NCBI GenBank assembly: GCA_900660155.1
Contig: CABFPE010000215.1
Location: 880,215-944,214, forward strand
Origin: Hofstenia miamia
Taxonomy: Eukaryota > Xenacoelomorpha > Acoela > Hofsteniidae
Direction: 5' to 3'
DNA: 64,000 nt
Made by a program: the position numbers and the translations under genes. The notes beneath the pieces were generated by a model. That model had not been told where the DNA came from and made no database searches. It worked only from the letters and a program-made list of their open reading frames with translations. Of this stretch, positions 20,930-35,200 are shown in pieces; positions within the stretch are counted from its first letter, which is position 1, and each line of letters opens with the position of its first letter.

Positions 20930-22298
20930 ATTAGCGTACAAGATATATTCAGAATACTATTAGATATAATGGCTTCCTAGATAAAAAAAACTATGTCGCA
21001 ATTGCTTGCTTAGATATTTCTAAAGCTTTTGACTCTATCAATCATAAAATATTATACGAAAAGCTAAAACATATAGGTATGGATAATGATAGTGTTCGCT
21101 TTATAACAAATTATCTTACAAATAGAATTCAACGGGTAAAAGCCAATAAAGTTTTTTCGAATTGGCTTCCTATCAAAAATGGTATACCGTAGGGAACTAT
21201 TCTAGGCCCACTACTATTTAATATTTATATAAATGATATGAAGTATCATACCAAGACCAATCTCATACAATATGCAGATGATACCTGTGTATTTTATGCA
21301 GACAAATCTGATGATAAGGCAATAAATGAAATTGAGTTAACCTGTCGATCATTATGCAATTACTTTTCAATGCATAAATTACGAATTAATGCCGAAAAAA
21401 CTGAATTTTGTTTACTTAAGCCTCATAATTTTGAAAAAAATCGTCCTAAAAAAATTTTAACAGTAAAAAATACCAAAATTCTCGAAGTTACTTCTTTTAA
21501 ATATTTAGGGGTTACTTTTGACTCAAATTTATTATTTAATGAATATGTTAAATCATTACAAAAGAAAATTGCTATTGGTATAAAACAATAGGCCACGTTC
21601 GAAGGCAACTACCAAAAAATGCAATTGTACAACTTCTTCATTCATTGGTAATTAGCCACTTTAATTATAGTAGTATTCTATTTTCAAACATACGCGAAGA
21701 ACTAATAAAAAAGCTCGAAACTCAATATAAATGGGCCATTCATGTTTGTAAACGAAGATCTAGTGCTTTTAAAAAATATATTTATAAATCAATCCCAAGT
21801 CCTAAGCAGTTAATTCAAATAAATACCGCCACCAAATTTTATAAAATTGTAAAATTACTTCCACCCTATAATTGCATAAAAATCCCAGAATTTTCGAAAA
21901 AGATCAAAGAAAGAACAAAACGATTTACTGTAAACAAGTATAAATCTAAAATAAAGCGAAATTCTTTTATAAATAATACAATAAGGCAATGGAATGAATT
22001 TCCCCAAGAGATCAAATGTATTAAAAAATGTAAAACACTTTCGCAAACGTTTTAAGGAATTAATTCTAAAGCAAAAGTTTATCTGTGGAAAAGCTTGGGT
22101 AGGCTACAAATTTTATAATACTGATTATACTACTACAAGACTATAATATCCGTAGCCGAAAATGACGCTTTTCTTGTATATATTTCATGTCTTTTTATTA
22201 TTTTTGTACATTATTGACGCTATTTAGAGAATTTATCAGTTTCTGAAATTGTAAATAAAAGTCTCTAAATATAGAATATCTTATCTTATCTTATCTTA
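20930..22298 (+). pseudogene. Non-LTR retrotransposon (CR1/Jockey-like) reverse transcriptase, 5' truncated
   Basis: Plus-strand translation shows successive reverse-transcriptase blocks: ACLDISKAFDSINHKIL (about 21006-21056), GIP-stop-GTILGPLLFNIYIND (about 21180-21236), YADDTCVFYAD (about 21271-21303) and FKYLGVTFDSNL (about 21500-21535). The Gln of GIPQG is replaced by TAG, and a frameshift near 21590 separates the C-terminal part (21645-22055: VISHFNYSSILFSN, IRQWNEFP). The 3' end has a short A-poor untranslated region and terminates in (TTATC)n at 22275-22297, a microsatellite tail used by several LINE clades instead of poly(A). The 5' half, including endonuclease, is missing. Confidence 0.85.
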
Positions 22299-23420
22299 AA
22301 TTTAATAAGAAGCATAAAATTGAAAGATGTACTAATATTTGCACATTTTTTTTTAAAAATTATGAAAAACTTTCCGTTTTCTAAAACATTAAATTTTTGG
22401 GTGCCAATAAGATATACAAATGTTTAATCCTGTATTTGTAATGTGATAACAAAGTAATTACTTGAAGTTTAGTTGGCCAGGATTTTCTCAGATCTTGATT
22501 GATTTATTACTTTCATTATATAATGCACATCTGTGTACAGCAACAACATTGAAATGAGCTTATGTTCATATTTCCATAATACATATAAAATAAATCTGCA
22601 TATTCGTCGTCTATTATTTCTTTATGCAGAGTGGTAAACTGCCACATATTTAAGCCAGAAAAATATTTAAGAGATTTAATATAAAATATTGAGTTGTACC
22701 AAACATAAATAACTGTGTTGTTATTTATTGGGTTCTGAATATGCTATATAAAAAACTTAAGCAAATGCATGGTTCAAAATGAAGCTTCAAACTCGAAAAG
22801 AAGGACATCCGTCCAGTTCCATCAATCAAACAGTCACTTGTTTTAAAGATTATAGTCAAGATGCAAAATACATCAACGAAAAAGTCATTACTTTGCGAAT
22901 ATCAGAGTTGAACACTGCGGTGGGAAGCCCATGCGATTCTCTGTGAAGAAAATACCCAATGATTCGTTCGTGGGGATGGGCTTTGCAATAAATTCCCATA
23001 GGTTTTGGTTGGGAATGATGTGGAACTAAGCCAAAAAAGGATAAGTTTAGTGAAATAAATATATTACGAGAAAAATAGCACTCCAAGAAATATGCACATT
23101 ATAAGAAGAAATTCTATCTAATTTTCAGAAAGTCTGGGGCGTTGTCAATCGGATGAACAATAACTGATTCACTAAAGCCTTGAGCAAGAATGGCCTTCCG
23201 CATAATCTATATGTATCGCTAATACGTCAAACAAGTACGCTCAGAGATTTTCGTAATATATTGGATAATGAGAAGCCGGATTTTAGAGGGTAAACAGTTC
23301 CCAAAAAGTTGGTAAAATTGTGATAAAAAATAGGTGACAAAGGTGCTGAAAAAGTTGCTTAGCATGCTTCAAAACCAAAATTTTTTACATAAAAATGTAA
23401 ATTTACAAGGTTTATCTTAA
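22299..23420. other. No confirmed feature
   Basis: Contains a minus-strand open frame 23086-22856 with a locally coding-like middle (KPMGIYCKAHPHERI) and a plus-strand patch at 23130-23290. Neither has a recognisable family or consistent splice sites. They may be remnants of one element. Confidence 0.35.
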
Positions 23421-23424
23421 TAAC

Positions 23425-23530
23425 AAAATAATAGTTTGTGGATTTCGTCGGCTTCTAGCAATCTACGTTTGTGTGTAACGAAGTTGGTGTACGCGGAAAA
23501 ACCTCTGCTGCCACCTCATTTGGAGTCTAC
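23425..23530 (-). pseudogene. hAT transposase C-terminal fragment (weak)
   Basis: Minus-strand GFSAYTNFVTHKRRLLEADE followed by IHKLLF resembles the C-terminal dimerisation motif of hAT transposases (ERxFSxYxxIxxxRRxxLxxxNxxxLLxL). The frame is closed upstream by stops. Only this motif supports the call. Confidence 0.35.
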
Positions 23531-24966
23531 TCAGAAATTTGAGAATCAGTAATAACAGTAAGTGGTGTGCCGTGAAAAATTCCCTCATTCTCTTTACACA
23601 TTATTGAGATGTTTACGCGAAACTCGATTTAATTGCTCGCAGATGTATGCGGGGTCTTGAAGAATTTTCTGCAACATTAATAATGAGGTTACAGACAACT
23701 GCTTTCTCGGGACTTTTTATGGGAGCTGCAGCCGCTCCCTGATGTGTTGCGGTCTTGGGAAATGTCTTTGGAAATGAATAATTTTTGTAAATCACATCAA
23801 AACTTGAATCATCTTTCTGTGATGCAATATCAATGTAATTACAATATAGTATATTGTAATACAATAATTGTATATTATTTTATAAATATGAAACCATATT
23901 CAATCATTGTTTTCATCAAAAAATATAAAATTATTTCCATCATAAGAAGGAAAAAAATCAATTGTATTGAAGCTGGCGTTTACACCAAGTCTACTACAAC
24001 AATTAATTTTTAAGTGATTGGTCTGTTTTAATTTTATTTTAGATTGTGCGATCTTGTAGATCGATTTCTTTTAAATTTTGTGTTCTTCGAAAATGCTGCG
24101 GTAGTGGGCTAATGTTGACGCAGCTTAATATGCAAATATAAATTAATTGAAAACGTTTTTTTTATAGAACGTTTCTAAATATCAAACAAGAAAAAATTTT
24201 TTTTTGCTTCTTCTCAACAAAAAAAAATCCACTGTTTTGTTAACAAATAAGGCTCTACAAAATCTTACTGAAAGTTGATAATTGACAACTCAGTTAAAGG
24301 TTGCTGATTCATGGACTTTCTGTTTTTGTTGTTTGATAAATTCGACAAAGTTGAATCATTGAATAATTTACAATAGTTAATGCAAAATAGGAAAATCTCT
24401 ATTTGGGAAGGAATTGTGTATAATTTGACAATCACTTTTTAAATAAAAAATATTCAATGATTATTTGTAATATTTCTGAAGATATAAAAATTGTAATTGA
24501 ATGTGTTCAAAAAGATTCGGTTGAAAAAAGTAGTAACTAGGCTTACTCTTTACATTACAAGAGCATATTTCTGAAAGAAACCTAGAATAAAAAATTCTTT
24601 AAAAAATCTGCAAACAATTTTTATGTAAAATATTAAAGCATAGCGGTAGAACTGATCACAAACTCTTTAGTTATAAGCTATATTTTAATACCACCAAATA
24701 AACAACAATTTATTAAAATAGATGTACAACTATTATAGCATAGGCAATCAGTAGCATAAATGGGTGAAGGAGGCTTCCATCTAAAAACAATTGCTCTCAA
24801 AAAATGTGTCACAAGAAATTGCTAAGCTAAATTTACAACTGTCATAGTGCTATTGAAAGGCACAAGCTGAGTTTATATTAAATTGTCTAGACTAACTGCA
24901 TTATAATTTATCATTTGTATGTCATAGTGAACATTCATGATAGAATGTATCAAAATAATAGAAACC

Positions 24967-25007
<41 letters not shown>

Positions 25008-25581
25008 CAGAAAGAAAAATATGCAGTTGAAATGCTTTTGTGTAAAATGTTGTATTGAATTAGAAATTGGTTGTACTAAGCCTTAAATATAGTATATTCA
25101 ATAAAATATTCAAAAATCATAACACTTGCAAACAATTCAAATTACATGTAACTCCACAAATTAAAATTGATGGGAAGTTTTAAGAAATAAACCCGCCCTA
25201 ATATTAAAAGCATTTATTTTTATGTTATTTGATGCACTTTGCAAAACAATGTTAAGCTGTATGCACCATTTTATGCCTTAGAAGAAATATGTTAAAGCTA
25301 AGATATTTTAAACCACCGTTAAATATTTCATCAATAATTGAAAGTTGCTTTAATGACTCTCGTGTAATGACATTTGTTTTTCTAAAAATTCAGGTGTTTC
25401 TCAGAAAAACATGATGAACTCAAGTGATTTTAAATAATAAGCATACATAATAAATTTTAAATTAATTATTTTATTATGCTAAGCATAAAAATATAATACT
25501 TTCAGGTTTCTTCTTTGGTTTAATTTACATGAGTTATAATTTTTTGCGAGTCTACAAAATTGTCTTATGAATATTTCATAC
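23531..25581. other. No feature seen except (TA)n at 24969-25003
   Basis: Downstream exons of the minus-strand CAP-ShK gene would be expected here or further down, but none could be supported. Confidence 0.45.
24969..25003. repeat. (TA)n microsatellite
   Basis: Perfect TA run. Confidence 0.9.
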
Positions 25582-26232
25582 CGTCAGTAGTATTTTCACC
25601 ATCATCGCCATCATTACCATCATTACCATCATCACCATTACCACCATCGTTGCCATCATCACCATTACCACCATCATTACCATCATTACCATTACCACCA
25701 TCATTACCATCATTACCATTACCACCATCATTACCATCATTACCATTACCACCATCATTACCATCATTACCATTACCACCATCATTACCATCATTACCAT
25801 TACCACCATCATTACCATCATTACCATTACCACCATCATTACCATCATTACCATTACCACCATCATTACCATCATTACCATTACCACCATCATTACCATC
25901 ATTACCATTACCACCATCATTACCATCATTACCATTACCACCATCATTACCATCATTACCATTACCACCATCATTACCATCATTACCATTACCACCATCA
26001 TTACCATCATTACCATTACCACCATCATTACCATCATTACCATTACCACCATCATTACCATCATTACCATTACCACCATCATTACCATCATTACCATTAC
26101 CACCATCATTACCATCATCACCATTACCACCATCATTACCATTATCACCATTATTTGTTTTAATCTTGTCAATACAACGGTGAGAACAATCATTAGCGCC
26201 AGGAAAAATGCCATCTTGACTTCGAAAGTTGT
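25582..26232 (-). CDS. CAP-1 candidate exon 8: start of third ShK-like module fused to NGNDGNDGG repeats
   Basis: Acceptor GACATAACAG/AC and donor GACG/GTATGA give a 651-nt exon with phase 1 at both ends, like the two ShK exons before it. It opens [20 protein letters not shown], then IDKIKTNNG. The AN(D)C..CIDK start resembles the first ShK exon ([10 protein letters not shown]), but the remaining cysteines are absent and the sequence passes into about twenty copies of [10 protein letters not shown] different minus frame (ATG at 26214, good Kozak) reads [20 protein letters not shown], signal-peptide-like, and then hydrophobic repeats; this is noted as the competing reading. Confidence 0.5.
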
Positions 26233-29200
26233 CTGTTATGTCAACACTTTTTTCTGTTGACCAAAATTCTTTCATGCTGTTGAACTTATTTCGAATTTCT
26301 TAAATTATATTATAAGAGCTTAAGATAACTGAATCTACTGAAATTTATCAATTGCATGTTTTAATGAATAAACAGTTTATGAATGTTAGCTGAAAGGTCT
26401 TTTGAAAATATTAAATTTTTATAAATTTTTACTGGCAGGCAAGGATGTAGCGACTAGATTCTAGGGGAGCATTGCCCTAAAACCCACATTGTCCCTCAAA
26501 AAATTACCAGCCTTAAAATAAATCTAGAAAAATTTGAATTTTCTCAGTAAAAAACATAATGTATATAAAAAATTACCATTTGATGATATTGTTTAAAACC
26601 ATTGATTTCGTAGTTTGCTTTCATTTACCGGTACTTCATATAAAATTTGCAAAATGAAATCTTTATATAATCCTGCATTTACAGCAAACTGTCCCTTAAA
26701 TTTTTTGCCTCCCCCCCCCCTACTTTGTAATTTCTGAGTAAATTTTTGTTGACAAGACACGTTACTTCTTTATAAATTTCAAGTTTAACGGAATTTTTTA
26801 GCAAAAATCATTTCTTTTATAAATAGTTAATAAACTAAAAACCGTAAATATAGTCAAATTTTGCTTTATATTGAATTTTAAATAAGCCATAGTAATTGAG
26901 AATTCAGCTGCCCACTGAAACAATACTCAAAGTTTGCTTAAGTCCTAGATGTGTGGATGGTCCTATCATCTTCAATAACTGCCAACATATACTCGAATTC
27001 CTAATAGCAACTGAAACACATATATTGATATATTGAACAGATGCCTGCTGCTCACATTATTAGGCCTACATATAGATGAACACGGGCCGGGCTGGGCCGG
27101 GTCCAAGATTTATGAAATTACTGACAAGAAATGGGCCAAATTAAAAGAATAGTAACAAGCTTTTAAATATAAATTTTTGAAATCTCAATAGAAGCTTCTA
27201 TCCATTACATTAAAGATATATGTAACCCAAGCAACTTCGGCTCAGCCAAAAAGAGATTGTAGTGTAGTCAAATTGGACACAAAGCTTCATCCAAAAATTA
27301 ATGTGTTGAAATAGATCAATAAATTTTGCCGCCCGAAAACGGGCTACAAAAATTCCAACACGGACCGAAAACGGAGTTGAAATAATAGTTGACGGGCTGG
27401 GCCTAGGCCTGAAAAATTTGGCCCGTGTCCATCTCTGGGCCCACAATTTTTCAACAAGATGATGCGTCACCGCATTATACACCGAATTAAGAAATTGTAT
27501 TGAGAGGATATTTCCTGGAAATAGTTGGGTAGATTAAATATCGTTTGTTATAAGCAACATCCCCAAACTTCGCATATAGTTAGATTTACTTGAAAACAGA
27601 ATTTTTAGACCACGGCTGATTAGCATTCAACACCTATATTTTTTTAAGGAAGATAGAATAATATGCTGGAAAGAGACAAATTCAATGCATTCTATTCCCA
27701 ATGGTTATTTCGGGATGTTAAAAAATTAAATGATTCTTCTGTAAATAATTACAATACTTTGTTCTTTCAAAAATATTGTTCAAACTCAAGTAACTTTTGA
27801 ATACCCTCATACTGTAAATAACAAATTGGATTAGTGTATTATTAGTCATTATTAGTCATAAAGATATATACCTAGATATAAATTTTCTGGATGTGATTTT
27901 TACTCATTAATACTAATAGTATTTAGCCAAATTAAAGAATTTACCAGAACACTTTGAGCAAGTTTTAGGGCATCTGTCATACTTATTTCTGTCAGACGCA
28001 CTTTCACCGCAATATTGATCGTTATTGGCTGCACATTCCTCTAGAATGTCTGTGCAATTTAGTTCATTCGAATCTAAACTATTTTAATTATTCTCCTTTC
28101 TAACAGATTTATAAAATAGTGTTATGTAATATACATGAACCTGTCTGTTCCACTACAATAATTTGTATATTTGGTTATTAATTTCATGATTAAATGAATT
28201 TTTTAGATAAATTTTTGAAATTTTTGTACAATCATTTTGTACTTTTTGCTTAGCGTTTATTGTTTTAAATTAAATCGAACTTTGCTTTTCAACCTGAATT
28301 TTGGAATTTTAAATTAATTTTTACAAGCTAGATATTCTAAATTGCAATTGTGTGTAACAATATTGACAGCTATAAAATGGAGATAAAATTTTATGAATTT
28401 TAAATTTCTTGAATTTAGTATTCTACTTGTAACTATAAGTCTAATGTCTTTTTCTACTGATATATTTAGGGATATATGTTTTTCAAATTCAAAATTTCAG
28501 TACAATAGATTGACAGTCAATATAGCATGCTAACTGTAATACCTATGAAAAACTTAAAATCAATTTGTAAATATTTTAAATAAAATCAATCACGAAATAT
28601 GTCCCTCATATAAAATAACAAAATCATACTTGGCCTACAGGCTCCACAAAAATGAGGACACTGGCTGAGTCCGCTTCCAAATTTATTGGACTCTGGATCA
28701 CAGTAATTTTCTACCATAACATTATCATAGCAGTCCTGATCGGCTTTATCAATACATTCAGGCTCGCAATTCGCTGAATCTAAACCGTCTATTATAAGCT
28801 TTGATTTTTTGCACAACGGAACCAGGATTCTCATATTTTACATTATCCTGTTTTTTTTTTATGAATTAAGCAAAGCATAATTGCATATTGAATTTAGTTA
28901 ATCTTAGAATAATTGCTTGCACCTATGCTTACCCTTTTTTTCATTTGTATATTAATACCTCAGAAAATATTAATCAATTACTTAAAAATTTTACATATAT
29001 ACTGATTTCCACCTACTATTTGCTGTAAACTTACTGAAAATGCTTTTTTGGATTTAGAACTGACATCTTAAACTGGTGGGATGCAATTATATGCAATTAT
29101 CTATAATTATTCTATCGAACAAAAATGATATAATTATATATATTTTGCAAGCTATATAATTTCCCAAAAAATAGCATATGCAAAAACAGTTACAGTACTG

Positions 29201-32200
29201 GAAAAAAAATTCTTCATAAATATTTCTAAGAAGTGGACGCCAAGAATGTCATAGATATTTTAAATTAGATTTGTGTTGCATAAAGAGGAATTCATCAATG
29301 TTGACTCCTAATTACCACTGTTTACTTTGAATCTCAAGGAGAAATGCTACAATGCTTGTGGTTAGCTAATAATTTCTAGAAAAATGTATTCGGCCACTTC
29401 AGACTAAATCAGAGAATTTGTGAATAATTTCATTGGTTGAGCTTTTTTTAGTCTATTTATATTGACAACAGGCTTTCTTCGTCATATAAGATGCCTGGCT
29501 ACATACCTTTTGCCACCCGCGAGTTGATTATCTCCAAACATTTTGAAGGGATGAGTCAACGTAATATAGCTCGATATGTAGAGAGACCTCGAAGTAGTGT
29601 CGGGGATATCATGAGACGTTTCACTTCTGAAAACATCATTGCCCCTATGCCAAAATCCAGAAGTTCTCCATAGCCTCCCAATCAGCTCTTGTATACCTTT
29701 CAAAACGAAATCCCAGGAAGACTTCAAAGGAACTTCACAAGGAATGAGCTGATGGTTATCTCGTGACGGCAAGAACTGTGCGAAGCATCCTGAAGAAGTA
29801 CTCATTTGGGACTTTCGTTACACCCAGAAAGCCATTCTTAACCTCAAAGCAAATATTAGGACGGCTAATGTGGGTCAAGTTGATGAGAGGCAATTCATCT
29901 GAACATTGGTCTAATGTTATATTTTCAGATGAATCAAGATTTGAGCTATACTCATCAAAAAGAATTTTGATAAAGGGACCAACTGGGCAGAAGTTCAGAT
30001 TATTGCCTCAATTTACCCGGGGCACCATGAAGTATGGTGGGAAGTCTGTAATGGTATGAGGTGCAATTTGGAAGTGTGGCCTTCGTAAGATTGTTCACTT
30101 CACTGGTACTCTACGAAACTCTCAATATGCTCGGATTCTCGAAAAGGAGCTTTTGCTACTCCTTACAAGTGATCAATATATCAGCAGGATGGTGCTCCAT
30201 GTCATACATCAAAAGAAATGAAAAACTTCTTCCACAGTAATGGGGTTGCTATCCTTGCTGATCGCCTTGAAGCTGTTATTCGCTCAAAGGGACACACTAC
30301 AAAACATTAGAAGAGAGAATTTTGTTGCTAAGTGCTTATATTGCATCAATTATTAATTTATATATCTTATTTTGAATTTATTTTTTTGGATTTCTTCATT
30401 TGTTAAAATTTTTTTCAGGCGGCCGAATACATTTTTTCAATACAAGTCTGTAATTTTGATTACAAATTAATAGCCAATTGTTATTCTGCATATTTTATGT
30501 TATTAGACATACAGATTTTCCTTTCTCTATCAAAGTAACACTTAGTTATAATCTTAGACACACTCTATCCAATAAATGTACATATTTGCAGTACTGTATA
30601 TTCAGCTTTACAACGACTAAATGAGGGGGGTGAAGGCCAAATTATGATAACAGGGACGCTGGTATTATTACTTTTTCAGTTTACTTATAGGTCATATTTT
30701 GCCCTGGGCACCGCATAGGCTAAGGCCGGCTCTTCACGCATTTGCATCGATTGTCCTTCAAGAATACAACATGAAAATATTTTAGAAATCTTTACTGTTA
30801 CACAGATAAATCTAAAAAGCCGTTTCTATCAAATGCAAGCAAATATCTAAATGAAGCTTCAAACCCTGAATTTTTCTGTCAGGTACACGAAATAAATATT
30901 TTATTATAATATATTTGTAAAAAGTGATATTAAAACGTATTCTAAGGTTTGACTGAATCTTCCTGCTACGTCATAAACCTAATTTTGGCAAGTACTCATT
31001 ATGAGAATGTGTTCTGTGCAGTGGGCTAAAACCTGAGATTGCTATAAGCTTAAGCCTCCTCAGCTTTTATTTGTTTTTTGAAATTTTGTCGTTCTTAGTA
31101 TATTGAATTTTTCAAAAATAACTTCCAGGTTATAATGTAAATAATTCACAAATGAGATTTCACAACAATATTTTTAAACTTTACAATAAAAAATCATCAT
31201 TCAATTATTCTTTTTGCAACCAAGTACAAGTTAAAGGCTGCAAACTGAAATTTTCGCCTATTTCAGCAAAGGCAGAATATACAAATGAATGCTGAAAATT
31301 TCTTTGAAATTGTAAGTCTCAAAAAAATAAATTTTGCAAGAAACAAGATACTTGTCATTATATAACATTTAGTGAATATAATATATTTGCTAATATTTGA
31401 AGTAGATTAATCACAATTTATAATCTTTTAACTAGAAATAGTGAGACAACGGGCTTTACTACAAACTAAGTTCAATACTTAACTATTACAAAAAGACCAA
31501 TTTTTTTCGTTTCGATATTAGGAATATTTTTACTAGTGGCAAGTGCAGAAGATTTTTATAAATGAGATTGTGAACATTGCTTATTCAAAGTAACAATTTA
31601 CAAATATTTATTTGATTTTTGGTCAATGCTAACTTAGAATATGAAAACCCTGAAAATTACTACCTTTTTTACAAGAAAACTTGTTTCATGAAACCTAACT
31701 TACGAACAGAAAAAAGATGTTTTTTTGGATTTTCGAAGGTACATTATAAAGTGTATTTTCATACATATTACTAGCAGGTTGAGCAAGAAATTCATTAGAA
31801 AGCATGCTAAATATGAAAATTGAGTTAGATTAAAAAATGTTAGTGACATGAAAATTGTACCCATTTAAGAACAAATCAAAGCTTTTTTAAGAATGTAATT
31901 ATCCTAAAATAGCCTGCTTTTAACATATTGTCATGCAACATTCCTCAAGCATTTTGAAATTTGCAATTTTTTGGCGGATGAGTACTAATGAAATGGGAAA
32001 AATGTGTACAAAATTGTATTTCAATAACTGGTGCACTTAAAATCGTTACTAAATTCAAATGAAAGTTCTGATTTCATGAAACTCAAAAAACTTATCCCCA
32101 AAATCACTACTCCAATATTAATGATTTCCAAATCCCATCGGATATAAGTTAACCTAAAATATTTTTTTCGGTACATAGACCCCAAGTTCCATTGAGGAGC

Positions 32201-35200
32201 GCCTTGTACAAAGTTAGAGATCATGGTGCTTATATGGGATCATGATAGAACTAAATTTTATGACATAAATAAAAGAGGAGACAATTTTCTGTCGCGTTGC
32301 TTTTCCAGATTTTGCATATCTATAGGGATTCATTGCTTACAGTTTTGGAAGAAACCATTATGGATTTTAAAAAAATTCCTACATAATTTTAAGTTAATAA
32401 TTGCCAAGGAATATTGTCGCCATGAAATGATTAGTAATTTTATGGGAACGTCTATTAGTGAATATTTGCGAATATCTGTTAAGCATTTCTGCTAAAGTCC
32501 ATCGCTATGCAAGAAGATTGTCTAATTTTCAAGGAAAATCAGATTTTACTTAAATATTTAAATAATGTCTAAAACCCATGGTTGCAACAACTAACCTTAA
32601 CTGGTTCAATTAAGGCATCCCAACCCATTAAGGCACGCCATGCACACAGTTAGGGTCATGATACTGGCAGCATCAGGGTTTGGAGAATTCGTGCAAGTCA
32701 GAGTTTAATGGAATCATTATCGCAGGTCTTTTAGTAAATTTTTATCATTGCAGAAAAATCATACTTTGTAAGGGCAAAAATACCCACCATCACTGATGCG
32801 TATATAATTTACTAGAAATTCACTGATCTTAGACCCACAAAATGGAACTGTTCTACATCTAGAAGTAATTAATAACTGTACCGATATAGGTTTAACACTT
32901 GCGTGATTCTGCTTATCTTCATTAATTCATATGTTATAATAGTTGAAATTTTATTCAAGATATCATCAAAAATTTTAAAGAATTTCTAAGATGTTTAAAA
33001 TTAATTATGATTAATTTTTTACACGTGCATTAAAATAATTCTCATCTGCATATGACAAAACTCACATAAAACTTTCCTTATAACTTTTAGCTAATCTGAT
33101 TTTTAGATGGCTATGTTATGTGCCATTCTTTTAAAAGCAGATTGATTCATGTATCTAGCTAGCTTTTAGCAAATGTCAAATATTACCTGGCAGCCCTCAA
33201 ATATCAAATATCAGTTGGTAACCAAAAAGTTTTAGGGCATCTAAATCTTCAATTTAATAGTAAATGCTTAAAGATTTGACACAACCGCATTAAATATCTC
33301 TATGGCTGATGTGTCTATTGTTAGTCTTACTGAATCAAAATTTTTGGATCAAGAGAATACCTTAGAATTAGCAACAACAGTAATAAAATCTTGCGATTCT
33401 TATTCATTAAAAATTGCTTAGGTACTAAACAAGCCTGATAGTACAATGTTTCGATGTCTACAATTAATTCGCTTATGATCAGATTGTGGTAACAATTTAA
33501 ATCTTCTACTAATGCAGATTATTTATTTGCAATAGGTCTGTTCTAATTCTAATGAAGATGGCCAAATGAGAGTATTTCAGCTTAATCCTGTTAAATTATT
33601 TTGGAAATTACTGCTTCACAATAAATGAAGGAAAGCAAATCAGTTTTACTCTATTTGCTTTGGATTTCTCTAACAGAATTGAAAATTTATAAATATATTC
33701 AGGTGAAAGATCAATCAATAACGCATAATAGTATTCAAACGACCAATGCCTCCCAATTTATAAATTACAATGTTCAACAACATTTTTGTATTGACATTGA
33801 TTATATTTTGGCTTGGCTTATATTTTCTAAGAAATTAAACAGATGCCTTGAGGATAAATTAGCAGAAAAATGTTTAAATTTAGATCCGCTAATGACCGTA
33901 AGATGTCCAATGTGCAATATTTGCAGGCATCGTTTAAGTTTTACCTCATTGCCACCCCTCTACTGTAATGAATCTCTTTTATTTTTTATACATATTAGAA
34001 GTTATAGTTTTCAACACATATACTATCCTTAATTTAACATTGAAATCACTTGTGAGAAAGTTATTCCCTAAAAACTTTTCAATGAAGATCCAAACTTAAC
34101 CTAAAAATAAAACAAACTTAAAAATGCTAAATTTATAAATTATTCCAAAAATATAATCTTTCTTAAGTTGTTTCAATTGTGATAACTCATAAATTTATAT
34201 TTTCATGTGTGTGATTATAATTCAGTTTAATAAACGATTTAAAGTGTTGAGATACCAATCAAACTTATTGGCATTTTGAAACAGGTTTATAAGTGTTTGA
34301 CAGCGTCAATCTCATTTCAGAACAATGGATTATAATTATTTATTTGAAATAAAGTTCTTTTAGATGAATGAACAAAGAAATGTATTTAGTGGCGCTGATT
34401 GATGAAATGTAAGCCCCAAAATCTAATTTTAAAATAAATTGAAACAAACTGAAATAATATAGAAAATGCTATTGTTTATAGCGAAAAACTTTCAAAGTGG
34501 GACTATGTTTGTGACGATTATAAATGATAGGCGAGTAAAGTTAAGTATATTATCTTACTTATAACCTGCAAACAGAAGGAAATTTCTTCGAACATTTACA
34601 GAGATAGTTCTCAGGGAATTTTTTTTCAACACCGGAAATGTCGTGAGAAATTACAGGAGCTTCAAATTTGAAAAGACTGTTAAGAGAGGCACGCATAACA
34701 GTGTTTATCAACAATGATATATCCATTGATTTTTTCACTACTTTTGCCTTAATCTCTTAGTGTTACCACATAATTATACTCGGGTCTGTTCAAGTTTTCT
34801 CTCCAAACTTTAAGGAAATTAAGAATCCTTGAATATGGGTAAATGTTTTGCCCCGTTCCGGCTGAAAAATTTGTTAAAAACTCTTTCGGTAGTTGTAGTG
34901 CACAAAGATCTTAAATTTTTTTCAATGAAACAAAAATATCCGATATTATTAAAAAAAATGTTTTCAGATAGGCCTATAATACAAAAAATTGAGGTTTTTT
35001 AAATAGAACAACATGATCGCCCAAGTTCATGGATTCACATCGTAAGTAAAATCAGGGGTTGCAGCGCGGAGGAAGCTCCTCAAGGTATCCATAAGCGGTC
35101 ACTTTTTAAAACGTAAGTGAGAGAGAATCCTCTATCCTGTGCTGCTTTCGGATTTTAGACATTCCCGTTAAATTTTTGCAAGGAAACCATTGAAAATCGT

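Noticed and set aside
25597..26152. CRISPR-like regular repeat
   Set aside because: There are no unique spacers; units are contiguous, and the DNA is animal.
25576..26214. Long open frames through the 27-bp array on both strands (Pro/Ser/Leu on plus, Met/Val on minus)
   Set aside because: A unit length divisible by three keeps several frames open automatically. Only the Asn/Asp/Gly frame joins a splice-compatible exon with ShK-like cysteines.
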